A DNA stretch of 64,000 nucleotides, from contig NZ_SCVD01000024.1 in the NCBI RefSeq assembly GCF_004297125.1, positions 1 to 64,000 on the forward strand. Reading direction: 5' to 3'. Positions within the stretch are counted from its first letter, which is position 1; each line of letters starts with the position of its first letter. This document shows, piece by piece, positions 1-8,600 of this stretch. The notes under the pieces are model-generated. The model was not told the origin of the DNA and made no database searches. It was given only the letters and a program-made list of their open reading frames with translations. The stretch is from Phenylobacterium sp. (GTDB lineage: Bacteria > Pseudomonadota > Alphaproteobacteria > Caulobacterales > Caulobacteraceae). The translations under genes and the position numbers were made by a program.

Positions 1-1710
1 CAGGGCGTGAGCTTTTCTGGCTCGGGCGTGACGATCACCTCGGCTGACGCGGCCAATCCGGCGACGGTGGCGGGTGTCGAGCTGTCGAACTGCTCGGGGC
101 TGACCTTCAGCAACCTGGAAATCACCATCAACGCGCGCACCCAGACCGCGTTCAACGTCAACGAATCCAGCAACATCCATCTGGATGGACTGGACATGCA
201 TGGTCCTGCCGGCGCCCAGAATGCCGGCCTGCTGTTCCGCAACAGCACCAATGTCAGCGTCAACGACACCGACTTCCATGATCTGGGGACGGCGGTCCGC
301 AACATCGACAGCAGCCACGTCACCGTGTCGGGCAACCGCTTCAAGGACTTGCGTAGCGACGGGATCCAGACGACGGGCACGTCGAACATCACGATCACCG
401 GAAATCATCTCACCGATTTCCACACGGCGCCGGGCGATCACCCGGATGCGATCCAGTTCTTCACCGCGAACCAGACCGCTCCGGTCCATGACATCGTGAT
501 CAGCGACAATGTCGTGGTGCGGGGATCGGGCGATATCGTCCAGGGCATCTTCATGGGCAATGAAGCCGACCTGCCCTACGTGGACGTCACCATCTCGGGG
601 AACAAGATCGTCGGGTCGATGTACAACGGCATCGCCATCGGCATGGGCCAGAACCTCAGCATCACGGGCAACATCGTCCAGGCTTACGCCGACATGGGCT
701 CCTGGATCCGCGTCGAGGGGAGCTCGAACGCCACCATCGCCAACAACCAATCCTCGCAGATCGCCACGGAGGAGGGAAACACCGGTCTAACCCTCTCGGG
801 TAACACGACCTTGGCGGCCACCACCGTTGGCGACACCTCGATCCTCGGCCATGCGCCCCCGCCCGCGTACGTTGCGCCGTCACCGCCGCCGGCCGACCCG
901 GCCTCGGCCACGCCGGTCGCCTCCACGCCGGCCCCCTCCGGCGGCTCGGGCGCCCACACGAGCCAAGCCTCTGTGACCGACACTTCCGAGGTGCCCCAGT
1001 CCGTCCTGCAGAAGGTCGCGGGATCCACAGCTCCTCAAGCCGCCTCCGGCACGGACCTCAAGGGTAGCCTGCTGCGCGGCTCGGACGGCGGTGACACCCT
1101 CACGGGCGCCGGAGCCAACCACGAACTCTACGGCGGCGCCGGCAACGACAGCATTTCGGGCGGCGAGGGCCGCGGCTACCTGCGCGGCGAAGACGGGTCC
1201 GACACCATCGTCGGCGGCGCGGACTTCGACGACATCAACGGCAACGTCGGCGAGGACGATCTGTCCGGCGGCGGCGGCGACGACTGGGTGGTCGGCGGCC
1301 AGGGCGACGACAGGCTCTCCGGCGACAACGGCGGCGACCTCGTCTACGGCAACATCGGCAACGACTCGGCGAGCGGCGGCGCGGGCGTCGATATCGTGCG
1401 CGGCGGCCAGGGCAACGACACCATCAGCGGGGGCGACGGCGACGACTGGCTGTCCGGCGACCGCGGCAGCGACATCGTCTACGGCGGCGCCGGGGCCGAC
1501 ACCTTCCATTTCTTCGCCGAGGCCGGCACGGACGTGGTCAAGGACTTCAACGCCGCCGACGGCGACCGCGTCCAGCTCCTGCAGGGGGCGGTGTACGATG
1601 TGGCCCAGGTCGGCGCCGACACGGTCATCTCGATCCAGGGCGGAGCTCAGATGGTCCTGGAGGGCGTCAACCTGTCGGCCCTGAAGGCGGGTTGGCTGTT
1701 CGGCGTCTAG
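1..1710 (+). CDS. Right-handed parallel beta-helix protein with C-terminal RTX repeats (5' end outside window)
   Basis: The reading frame is open from the first base, so the N-terminus lies upstream of the window. The first ~280 visible residues are repeated short beta-strand/Asn turns (NNS/NITITGN type) typical of right-handed parallel beta-helix proteins such as polysaccharide lyases and mannuronan epimerases. A Pro/Ala/Ser linker follows, then about eight glycine/aspartate nonapeptides of the GGxGxDxLx type (roughly residues 370-500), then the ADTFHF...DVVKDF block usual at the end of RTX proteins. RTX proteins of this build are normally secreted by a type I system and fold on calcium. The beta-helix is a close paralogue of the lipoprotein at 17752-18864. 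Inference: a secreted enzyme that cuts or modifies the locus polysaccharide. The catalytic residues cannot be assigned by eye. Confidence 0.85.
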   Translation, partial: QGVSFSGSGVTITSADAANPATVAGVELSNCSGLTFSNLEITINARTQTAFNVNESSNIHLDGLDMHGPAGAQNAGLLFRNSTNVSVNDTDFHDLGTAVRNIDSSHVTVSGNRFKDLRSDGIQTTGTSNITITGNHLTDFHTAPGDHPDAIQFFTANQTAPVHDIVISDNVVVRGSGDIVQGIFMGNEADLPYVDVTISGNKIVGSMYNGIAIGMGQNLSITGNIVQAYADMGSWIRVEGSSNATIANNQSSQIATEEGNTGLTLSGNTTLAATTVGDTSILGHAPPPAYVAPSPPPADPASATPVASTPAPSGGSGAHTSQASVTDTSEVPQSVLQKVAGSTAPQAASGTDLKGSLLRGSDGGDTLTGAGANHELYGGAGNDSISGGEGRGYLRGEDGSDTIVGGADFDDINGNVGEDDLSGGGGDDWVVGGQGDDRLSGDNGGDLVYGNIGNDSASGGAGVDIVRGGQGNDTISGGDGDDWLSGDRGSDIVYGGAGADTFHFFAEAGTDVVKDFNAADGDRVQLLQGAVYDVAQVGADTVISIQGGAQMVLEGVNLSALKAGWLFGV

Positions 1711-1736
1711 GATCGACCGGATCGACCCATAGAGAA

Positions 1737-1768
1737 GGCCCCGCACGCCGGACGTGCGGGGCCTCTTT
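1737..1768. terminator. Bidirectional intrinsic terminator
   Basis: An 11-bp perfect GC-rich stem (1737-1747 with 1753-1763) has a 5-nt loop and is followed by TCTTT on the plus strand and by a pyrimidine-rich TTCTCT on the minus strand. It lies between the convergent beta-helix/RTX gene and the AAA ATPase gene, so it probably serves both. Confidence 0.8.
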
Positions 1769-1791
1769 GATTCAGCTTCTGGCGAGACCGG

Positions 1792-3162
1792 TCAGCCAGC
1801 GTTGACGCGCGCCTTGAGCTGGGTCGAGAGCAGCGCCTGCTGCGTTCCCAGGAACCAGAGGTAGGGCGGCAGGCCCTCATCGATGAAGCCGTAGCGGCCC
1901 AGGCTGGGGTCGCCGCGCCGTTCGACCAGGATCCGCTCTCCGGCAAGCTGCTCGGCGATGCGCTTGGCGGCGGCGGCCTCGGTCGACTTCGGCGACACGG
2001 CTTCGATGTCGACCGCGCCGAACTCGCCGCCGGTCGACAGCGCGGCGCCGGCGATGACCATGAGCGCCCGGCCGCTGTCCTCGCCGAGCAGGCGGTCCAC
2101 CTGCTGGGTCATGGCCTTGCTCATTCGGCCGCGCAGTTCGATGGCGGAGGCGTCGAGGGCCGCCGACACGTCCTCTTCGAGGACGACCTCACGTTCGGCG
2201 TCCAGGGCGCAGAGGCCCGCATTGTGGCACACGAGCACGGCGATATAGGGCCAGCCGCGCGAGATCCGTACGACCAGGTCGCTGGCCGCGGGATCGAACT
2301 TGAGGCCGCTCGCCCGTTCGCCGGTCGAGATCATCTCGCGCACCTCTTCCTCGGTCATCTGCGGGACGCGGACGGCGAGGATGTTGCGGCGGATCGACGG
2401 GATATGGTCGACGAGCTCGGCCAGGTCGGCGGCGACGCCCCCGATCACCAGCTGCATGCGCACCGAGCGGTCGGAGAGGAACTTGATCAGCTCGGCGACG
2501 TCGCGCCGGAAGGCGGCGGATTCGGCGCGGTCGAACTCGTCCAGGAAGATGAGGACGCGCGTGCCGGTCAGCTTGGCGCAGAGGTCGGCGAACTGGCGCG
2601 GGGAGAAGTTCTCCGGCAGAAGGTCGGCCATTGACGAGCCGGCTTCCGCCTCCTCGGTCGTGGGGCCGAAGCTGCTGTGGAACAGGAGCGGGATCTCGAC
2701 AGCGGCGGCGTGGAAGGTGTCCTGGAAGTTCGAGGCCGAACCGCAGGAGGAATAGACCACGATGTAGCGCGCGCTGTGGGCCGCCTCGGCCAGCACGTGG
2801 AGCAGGGACGTCTTGCCGATGCCGCGCTCACCGTAGAGCACCAGGTGAAGGCGCCGGTCCTCGATGGAGCTGATCATGTTCGCCAGCAGGTCCTGCCGGC
2901 CCGCGAACATCTTGCCCTCGACGATCGGCTGCGAAGGCGTGAACGCGCCACGCAGCCGCATCCGGAGCGCCAGGAACCGGTCCGAACGGCGGCGGTCCAC
3001 CTGGTCCGAGGCCGTGGCCTTGAAACGCGGCAGGCGCGGGCCGGTGTCTGCGGGCGCGCGTGCGGGCGGGGACGGCACGAGCTGGGAGACGGCCGCGGCC
3101 ACCTCGGTCGCCTGGTCCTTGCGCTTCTTGCGCTTGAAGATCGATGGAACGCCTAGGCCCAC
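1792..3162 (-). CDS. AAA-type ATPase of unknown role
   Basis: 456 aa from a GTG start with GGAG about 9 nt upstream. A basic, low-complexity N-terminus (Lys/Arg at 10-16, Pro/Ala to ~45) precedes a P-loop ATPase. Walker A GERGIGKTS is at about 111-119 and Walker B VLIFLDEFD at about 203-211. A C-terminal half resembles the winged-helix region of Orc1/Cdc6- or STAND-like ATPases. No transmembrane segment is seen. It is convergent with the beta-helix/RTX gene and divergent from the glycosyltransferases. It resembles the ExeA/MSMEG-type orphan AAA proteins sometimes found in polysaccharide loci, but its partner and substrate are unknown. Confidence 0.75.
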   Translation of the reverse strand: MGLGVPSIFKRKKRKDQATEVAAAVSQLVPSPPARAPADTGPRLPRFKATASDQVDRRRSDRFLALRMRLRGAFTPSQPIVEGKMFAGRQDLLANMISSIEDRRLHLVLYGERGIGKTSLLHVLAEAAHSARYIVVYSSCGSASNFQDTFHAAAVEIPLLFHSSFGPTTEEAEAGSSMADLLPENFSPRQFADLCAKLTGTRVLIFLDEFDRAESAAFRRDVAELIKFLSDRSVRMQLVIGGVAADLAELVDHIPSIRRNILAVRVPQMTEEEVREMISTGERASGLKFDPAASDLVVRISRGWPYIAVLVCHNAGLCALDAEREVVLEEDVSAALDASAIELRGRMSKAMTQQVDRLLGEDSGRALMVIAGAALSTGGEFGAVDIEAVSPKSTEAAAAKRIAEQLAGERILVERRGDPSLGRYGFIDEGLPPYLWFLGTQQALLSTQLKARVNAG

Positions 3163-3478
3163 GGGCTATTTCTCCGGGTCGCGACCGAGTCGCCGCAGTA
3201 TGTCTGCTTAAGACACTTAAAGCTTACTTCGTCGCAAACGACGGGCGGACAATCTGGCTGCGCCGGGCCCGCGCGAAGCGACCAAGGTCTCGGATCACCA
3301 TCGCCCATCTTGCTTAGCATCTTCTCAACGGCTTCCGACTAGCCAGCCCAGGATGGCCATTTGGTGGCTGGAGCGGCGGTTCGCGGCATCGTAGATGCGA
3401 ACTATCACAAGTTTGGACTATCGGTCGCCCGCGGCGCATCGTCCGGCGGATCGGGCCGAGCGTGGAACAGAGGATCGA
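3163..3478. other. Divergent intergenic region with a short inverted repeat
   Basis: 316 nt between the minus-strand ATPase and the plus-strand glycosyltransferase, so it should contain promoters for both. The one clear structure is an inverted repeat TTAAG-ACA-CTTAA (3208-3220), about 46 nt upstream of the ATPase start, in a locally AT-rich patch. It could be an operator. No convincing -35/-10 pair or small gene was found. Confidence 0.35.
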
Positions 3479-4372
3479 ATGCAAACCGCGCCTGAAGAAA
3501 TTTCGGCCCGCGTCAGCGTCATCGTTCCCCACTATCACGATCTGCCCGCGCTCGGCCTCTGCCTGTCGGCCCTGGGTCGTCAGACCTATCCCCATCCTTT
3601 CGAGATCGTGGTCGCGGACAACGCCTCTCCCGAAGGCCGCGAGGCCGTGGCCGCCGCGATCGCCGGGCGCGCGAAGCTGGTCGTGGTCGAGGAACGCGGC
3701 GCGGGCCCGGCGCGCAACGGGGGCGTGGCCGCCGCCTCCGGCGGGCTGCTGGCCTTCACCGATTGCGACTGCGTGCCGGAACCCGACTGGCTGAGCCGCG
3801 GACTGGCCGCGCTGGAGCGCGGCGACCTGGTGGGGGGACGCATGACCGTCCTGCTCGAAGAGGCCGGCCGGCCTCGTCCGGCGGAGGCCTTCGAGGCGGT
3901 GTTCGCCTTCGACAACGAGCGCTACATCAGGGAGATGGGCTTCAGCGTCACGGCCAACCTGTTCTGCCGCAAGGCCGTCTTCGAAAAGGTGGGCGGTTTC
4001 CGGGTGGGCATGTCCGAGGACCTCGAGTGGTGCCAGCGGGCCGGCGCGGCCGGCTACCGGATCGTCTACGAGCCCCTGGCCGTCGTCGGTCATCCGGCGC
4101 GCCGGACCTGGGAAGAGCTGCGCGCGAAGTGGCGGCGGCTGAGCGCGGAGACCTTCGCCCTGACGGCGGACCGGCCCATGGGATCGCTGCGCTGGTTCCT
4201 GCGCAGCCTGCTGCTGCCGGTTTCGGCCGTGGCGCACACGCCCAAGGTGCTGGCCAGCCCCGCCCTGACCTCGTGGCCGCAGCGGCTAGGCGCGCTGGGC
4301 GTGCTCTACCGACTGCGCTTCTGGCGCCTGGGGGATGCGCTGGGCCTGCTGGCGTCGGGAGGCCGGCGATGA
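3479..4372 (+). CDS. GT2 family glycosyltransferase
   Basis: 297 aa, starting at the ATG preceded by AGAGG. The GT-A core is clear: SVIVPHYHD at the N-terminus, ADNAS near residue 47, a DxD-type DCD at 95-97 (nucleotide-sugar/metal site), and an acidic SEDLEW at 179-184 that would carry the catalytic base. The C-terminal ~60 residues are hydrophobic/basic and may associate with the membrane. The stop overlaps the next glycosyltransferase start (ATGA). It probably adds one sugar to the lipid-linked repeat unit on the cytoplasmic side. The sugar specificity cannot be told from sequence. Confidence 0.9.
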   Translation: MQTAPEEISARVSVIVPHYHDLPALGLCLSALGRQTYPHPFEIVVADNASPEGREAVAAAIAGRAKLVVVEERGAGPARNGGVAAASGGLLAFTDCDCVPEPDWLSRGLAALERGDLVGGRMTVLLEEAGRPRPAEAFEAVFAFDNERYIREMGFSVTANLFCRKAVFEKVGGFRVGMSEDLEWCQRAGAAGYRIVYEPLAVVGHPARRTWEELRAKWRRLSAETFALTADRPMGSLRWFLRSLLLPVSAVAHTPKVLASPALTSWPQRLGALGVLYRLRFWRLGDALGLLASGGRR

Positions 4373-5289
4373 GCCTGCACGTCGCCGTCTGCATCGTCTC
4401 GTACCGCAATCCCGGCGACGTCGTGCGGTGCCTGGACGGGCTCGCGAAAAGCGCCTGGCGCGACTTCGAGGTCGTGATCTGCGAGAACGGCGGCCCGGCC
4501 GCGTTCGAGGCGCTTTCGTCGCGGATTCCGAACAGCCTGCCGGGAGGCCAGCCGATCCGCGCGGTGTTGGCGGATGGCAATCTGGGATATGCGGGCGGCG
4601 TGAACCTCTGCATCGCCAACAGCCGGGGGGCCGGGGCCTGGTGGGTTCTCAACCCCGACACCTATCCCGCACCCGAGGCCCTGGCCCGCATGGTCGAGCG
4701 GCTGCAGCGGGGCGACTGTGAGGCGGTGGGCAACACCGTGAACCTGCCGGGCGGGCGAGTGCAGTCGCACGGCGGGTTGTGGCGCAAGCCGTTGGCCCGC
4801 GCCGTGTCGATGGGCTACGGCGCGCCCGCCGATGTCGCGCCAGACCCCGTGCAGATCGAGGCGACCCAGAACTATCTCAATGGCGCCTCCATGCTCATCG
4901 GCCGTCGGTTCGTCGACGTGGCCGGCCTGATGGACGAGCGCTACTTCCTGTACTGCGAGGAGGTCGAATGGTGCCTCCGCGCGAAGGAACGCGGCCTGAG
5001 ACTGGGCTACGCCCCGGACGCAGCGGTGCTGCACGAGCAGGGGACCAGCACCGGCCATAGCGCCGATCTGACGACCCGCTCGAAGTTGTCGGTGTACCTG
5101 GGCGAGCGCAACCGCCTGATCCTGACCCGCGACCGCTACCCGGCGCTGCTGCCGGTAGCGGCGGTCGCGGCCCTGGCGCTGCTGGTTCTCAGGTTCGGCC
5201 GTGGCCGGGCGTGGCGGCAGCTGGGCTATGCGCTACAGGGCTGGGGCGCGGGGCTGATGAACCGCCGCGGGGCGCCGGCATGGAGTTGA
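4369..5289 (+). CDS. GT2 family glycosyltransferase, rhamnosyltransferase-like
   Basis: 306 aa, start overlapping the previous stop by 4 nt, so translationally coupled. Motifs follow the WbbL/RfbF-like GT2 group: VCIVSYRN at the N-terminus, NLGYAGGVN at 71-79, the NPDT metal/sugar-nucleotide motif at 95-98, and YFLYCEEVEWCLR near residue 200 containing the likely catalytic acidic residue. A hydrophobic stretch near the C-terminus may anchor it to the membrane. The family commonly transfers rhamnose, but this is only a family tendency. Confidence 0.88.
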   Translation: MSLHVAVCIVSYRNPGDVVRCLDGLAKSAWRDFEVVICENGGPAAFEALSSRIPNSLPGGQPIRAVLADGNLGYAGGVNLCIANSRGAGAWWVLNPDTYPAPEALARMVERLQRGDCEAVGNTVNLPGGRVQSHGGLWRKPLARAVSMGYGAPADVAPDPVQIEATQNYLNGASMLIGRRFVDVAGLMDERYFLYCEEVEWCLRAKERGLRLGYAPDAAVLHEQGTSTGHSADLTTRSKLSVYLGERNRLILTRDRYPALLPVAAVAALALLVLRFGRGRAWRQLGYALQGWGAGLMNRRGAPAWS

Positions 5290-5312
5290 ACGTGCGGGGC
5301 CGCCTGGCTTCC

Positions 5313-5342
5313 TTGACACCGGTCATGGGCGGGAGCTATGGC
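5313..5342 (+). promoter_or_regulatory. Candidate housekeeping promoter for the acp-fkbH operon
   Basis: A perfect TTGACA -35 (5313-5318) is followed 16-18 nt later by GCTATGGC (5335-5342). This resembles the Caulobacter sigma-73 consensus (TTGAC(G/A)-spacer-GCTANANC), with slightly long spacing. It sits just upstream of the acyl carrier protein gene and after the end of the glycosyltransferase pair. It was judged by eye only. Confidence 0.45.
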
Positions 5343-5374
5343 ACCCCACTCATAATCCGATTCAGCAAGACTTG

Positions 5375-5635
5375 ATGTGGGGGGCTTTGTCCTTGTCGCG
5401 AGATGAAATACTGCGCGAAATCACCGAGATCATGCGCGATGTATTTGATGAAGACGATCTCGAAGTCTCTTTGGAAACTTCGGCTGAAGACGTCGAGGAG
5501 TGGGATAGCCTCAGCCACGTTCGCCTGATCGTGGCGGTCGAGCGCAAGTTCGGGTTCAAATTCAAGAACTCCGAGATCGAAGCTCTCAAGAACGTCGGCG
5601 ACCTCGTAAACATGGTTGCAACGAAGACCGCTTAG
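5375..5635 (+). CDS. Acyl carrier protein
   Basis: 86 aa from ATG at 5375; nearby in-frame TTG codons (5372, 5387, 5393) are alternatives, and TTG 5393 after a G-run would give a start at LSRDEIL. The protein is acidic and helical, with the carrier motif EWDSLSHV; Ser45 is the expected 4'-phosphopantetheine site. It is the first gene of a tight operon with an FkbH-like protein, so it is likely the dedicated carrier for the acyl unit that FkbH loads, not the fatty-acid ACP. Confidence 0.9.
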   Translation: MWGALSLSRDEILREITEIMRDVFDEDDLEVSLETSAEDVEEWDSLSHVRLIVAVERKFGFKFKNSEIEALKNVGDLVNMVATKTA

Positions 5636-5668
5636 TATCGTCCCGCTTAGCCTTGGGGTTGGTTTGCA

Positions 5669-7594
5669 ATGCTGCGCGATCTGCCTTGGCTTCCGACGCC
5701 GACGGCCGCCTTTCGAGATGAGCTCCGCGCGTTGCAGGCCGAGGCGGCCGGCGCGCGGGCCGACGACTTCGCCCAGAGGGTGATCAGCCTCGCCACCGCG
5801 GCGCTGGACGAAGGCCAACTGTCGAAACTCGCGAAGCTGTCGGCCGCCATCGCCGCCGGCGGCCCCGTCGCCGGCCTGGACCGGGTGAAGCTGGGGGTGC
5901 TGGGCGACGGCACCCTGAGCCTGCTCGGCCCTGCGATCGCCGGCTCGGCGCTGCGCCATGGCGCAGCGGCCCAGATCGTCGAAAGCGACTACAGCCAGGC
6001 CGTCCAGGACGCCACCGATCCGGACAGCGAGCTGCGCCAGGCGGGCCTGGATATGGCGCTGGTCGCCAGCGACGCACGCCTGCTGGGCCTGGACCGCGCG
6101 GCGGTGGACGCCGAGGAGGCCAAGGCCCGCGTCGACGCCGCCTTCGAGCGCATCCGGATGATCGCCGACGGCCTTGGCGGGTCGGTGCGGTCCACCGTCC
6201 TGGTCCAGACGGTCGTCGCCCCGCTCGAGCCCCTGTTCGGGAGCTACGACCGTGTCGAGGCGGGCTCGCCCTTCGCCATGGTCGAGGCGCTGAACCGCAG
6301 GCTCGCCGAGTGGGCGGCCGAAGGCTCCGTGGTGCTGGTCGATATTGCGCGGCTGGCCTCTGTCATCGGCTACGAGAGCTGGGACGATCCGCGCCACTGG
6401 CACGCCTCCAAGCTCAGCTTCTCGCCGGACATGATCCCGGCCTACGCCGACGTGGTGGCGCGCACGATCGGGGCGGTGCTGGGCAAAACCCGCAAATGCC
6501 TGGTGCTCGATCTGGACAACACGCTCTGGGGCGGGGTTATCGGCGACGATGGCCTGACGGGCATCCAGCTCGGCCAGGGCTCGGCCACGGGGGAGGCCTT
6601 CGTGGCCATCCAGCGGCTGGCGCTGGAGCTTCGCAACCGTGGCATCGTGCTGGCCGTCTGTTCCAAGAATGAAGAGGACGCTGCGCGCAGCCCGTTCCGG
6701 GAGCACCCGGACATGCTGCTGACCGAGGATCACATCGCCGTCTTCCAGGCGAACTGGACCGACAAGGCGGCGAACCTGCGGGCCATCGCCGAGGCGCTCA
6801 ATATCGGCATCGACGCCCTGGTGTTCCTCGACGACAACCCGGCGGAGCGGGCCCAGGTCCGCCGCGAGATCCCGCAGGTGGCCGTGCCGGAGCTGCCGGA
6901 CGATCCGGCGCTCTATCCGCGCATGCTGGCGGCGGCGGGCTATTTCGAGGCCGTGGCCTTCTCCAAGGAGGATCGCGACCGCGCCGGCTACTATCAGGCC
7001 AACGCCAAGCGCGCCGCGACGCTACAGGCCTCGGGCGACATGGACAGCTATCTCGCGTCCCTGGACATGGTCTGCGCGATCAACGCCGTGGACCCGGTCA
7101 CGCGGCCGCGGGTCGCCCAGCTAATCAACAAGTCGAACCAGTTCAACCTGACGACCCGTCGCTATTCCGAGGCGGAGGTCGCCGCGGCCGAGGCGGATCC
7201 GTCGCGGCATGCGATCCAGGTGCGGCTGACCGACACCTTCGGAGACAACGGGATCATCAGCGTGATCATCGCCGACAAGGCGGCGGATGCGTGGGCGATC
7301 GACACCTGGCTGATGAGCTGTCGCGTCCTGGGACGGCGGGTGGAAGAGGCGGTGCTGGCGCATCTGGCGCGCTCGGCCAAGGAAGCCGGCGCCGGCGCCT
7401 TGATCGGGCGCTACATCCCCTCGGCGAAGAACAAGATGGTGGCGCGCCACTACGACAAGCTGGGATTCGAGCGGATCGAGGAAGCGGCGGACGGCGCGGT
7501 CGTCTACAGACTGGACCTGGCGGCCTTCGTGGCGCCGAACTTGCCTCTTCACGTCGACGATCGGGTCGGTGTCCCTGCGGAGAATATGGCGTGA
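5669..7594 (+). CDS. FkbH-like HAD-IIIC family protein (acyl-ACP loading)
   Basis: 641 aa. An N-terminal ~270-residue domain precedes a HAD domain with motif I DLDNTLWGGVIGDDG (Asp281 and Asp283), motif II around VCSKNEED, and motif III/IV around VFLDDNPAER. A C-terminal GNAT-like domain (~490-641) follows. This is the long FkbH architecture. Characterised members take 1,3-bisphosphoglycerate, dephosphorylate it and load a glyceryl group on an ACP, used for methoxymalonyl-type and related units. The ACP gene ends 33 nt upstream and the methyltransferase start overlaps the stop (GTGA). Inference: it makes a glyceryl- or related three-carbon acyl-ACP for glycan decoration. Confidence 0.88.
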   Translation: MLRDLPWLPTPTAAFRDELRALQAEAAGARADDFAQRVISLATAALDEGQLSKLAKLSAAIAAGGPVAGLDRVKLGVLGDGTLSLLGPAIAGSALRHGAAAQIVESDYSQAVQDATDPDSELRQAGLDMALVASDARLLGLDRAAVDAEEAKARVDAAFERIRMIADGLGGSVRSTVLVQTVVAPLEPLFGSYDRVEAGSPFAMVEALNRRLAEWAAEGSVVLVDIARLASVIGYESWDDPRHWHASKLSFSPDMIPAYADVVARTIGAVLGKTRKCLVLDLDNTLWGGVIGDDGLTGIQLGQGSATGEAFVAIQRLALELRNRGIVLAVCSKNEEDAARSPFREHPDMLLTEDHIAVFQANWTDKAANLRAIAEALNIGIDALVFLDDNPAERAQVRREIPQVAVPELPDDPALYPRMLAAAGYFEAVAFSKEDRDRAGYYQANAKRAATLQASGDMDSYLASLDMVCAINAVDPVTRPRVAQLINKSNQFNLTTRRYSEAEVAAAEADPSRHAIQVRLTDTFGDNGIISVIIADKAADAWAIDTWLMSCRVLGRRVEEAVLAHLARSAKEAGAGALIGRYIPSAKNKMVARHYDKLGFERIEEAADGAVVYRLDLAAFVAPNLPLHVDDRVGVPAENMA

Positions 7595-8538
7595 GCGAGT
7601 CCAAGGCCGAGGCGTTGCGTGAGCTGGTATCGGCCTATCCGGCGACCACCGCGATCATCGAGACCGTGCTGAAGGTCTGGCCGGAACATGCCGCCTACCT
7701 CCTCAAGAGCTTCGCGCCGCGGACGCCGGCGATGCTGAAGGCCACCGAGGCCGCGGCCGCCGCTTCGGCCAAGCTGATGGCCGGCCAGGAAGAGACCGTC
7801 GCCGCCGACTACCGCTGGACCTGCGACCGGCTGCGCGACGAGGAGCTCTTCTTCCACCGCGAAGGCCGCTATCGCCTGTCGACATTCGCCGAGGCCAACG
7901 CCGAGGTCTATTCGGACCACGCGTACATGGGCCGCTACGTCAACGGCCTGCTGCTGACCCAGGTGCTCTGGTACAACCACGTCGCCACCTTCACGATGTT
8001 CCTGGACGACGTGCTGGGCGGGGCGAAGGCGCCGTTCGACTATCTTGAGGTCGGCCCAGGCCACGGACTGATGGTCTATTTCGCCGCCCAGTCGCCGCTG
8101 TGCCAGACGCTGCAGGCCTGGGACGTGAGCGCGGTGTCCCTTCGCGAGACGCGCGCCGCCCTGGACAAGCTGGGCCTCACCAAGCCGGTGGCCCTGGTCG
8201 AGACCGATATCCTGGCGGCGGAACGCCCCAAGGCGAAGTTCGACCTGATCGTGATCTCCGAGGTGCTGGAGCACCTCGAGACCCCGGACCGGGCCCTCAG
8301 CTTCCTGCGCGACGCGCTCAAGGACGATGGCCGCATCTTCATCAACGTGCCGCTGAACAGCCCGTCGCCCGACCACATCTACCTGTTCGAGACGCCGGAC
8401 GACGTGAAGGCCCTGGTCGAAGGCGCCGGCCTGAAGATCGAGACCCTGTCGCTGTTCGCCACCCAGGGGCGGTCCATCGACTCGGCCCTCGCCAACCGGA
8501 TCAGCGTGTCGGCCGGTGTGGTCGGCAGGCCGGCTTGA
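7591..8538 (+). CDS. Class I SAM-dependent methyltransferase
   Basis: 315 aa from a GTG overlapping the fkbH-like stop. After a ~145-residue helical N-terminal extension comes the SAM-binding motif YLEVGPGHG (151-159), then DLIVISEVLEHLETP as motif II/III and the usual DDGRIFINVPL strand. Co-translation with the ACP/FkbH pair suggests it methylates the ACP-bound acyl unit or the sugar that receives it. O- versus C-methylation cannot be decided from sequence. Confidence 0.85.
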   Translation: MSESKAEALRELVSAYPATTAIIETVLKVWPEHAAYLLKSFAPRTPAMLKATEAAAAASAKLMAGQEETVAADYRWTCDRLRDEELFFHREGRYRLSTFAEANAEVYSDHAYMGRYVNGLLLTQVLWYNHVATFTMFLDDVLGGAKAPFDYLEVGPGHGLMVYFAAQSPLCQTLQAWDVSAVSLRETRAALDKLGLTKPVALVETDILAAERPKAKFDLIVISEVLEHLETPDRALSFLRDALKDDGRIFINVPLNSPSPDHIYLFETPDDVKALVEGAGLKIETLSLFATQGRSIDSALANRISVSAGVVGRPA

Positions 8539-8600
8539 GCACGGACCCAGGCGATATGGGTGGACAGCGCCGATCGACGGCCGACGCCGGAGTCGGTTGA

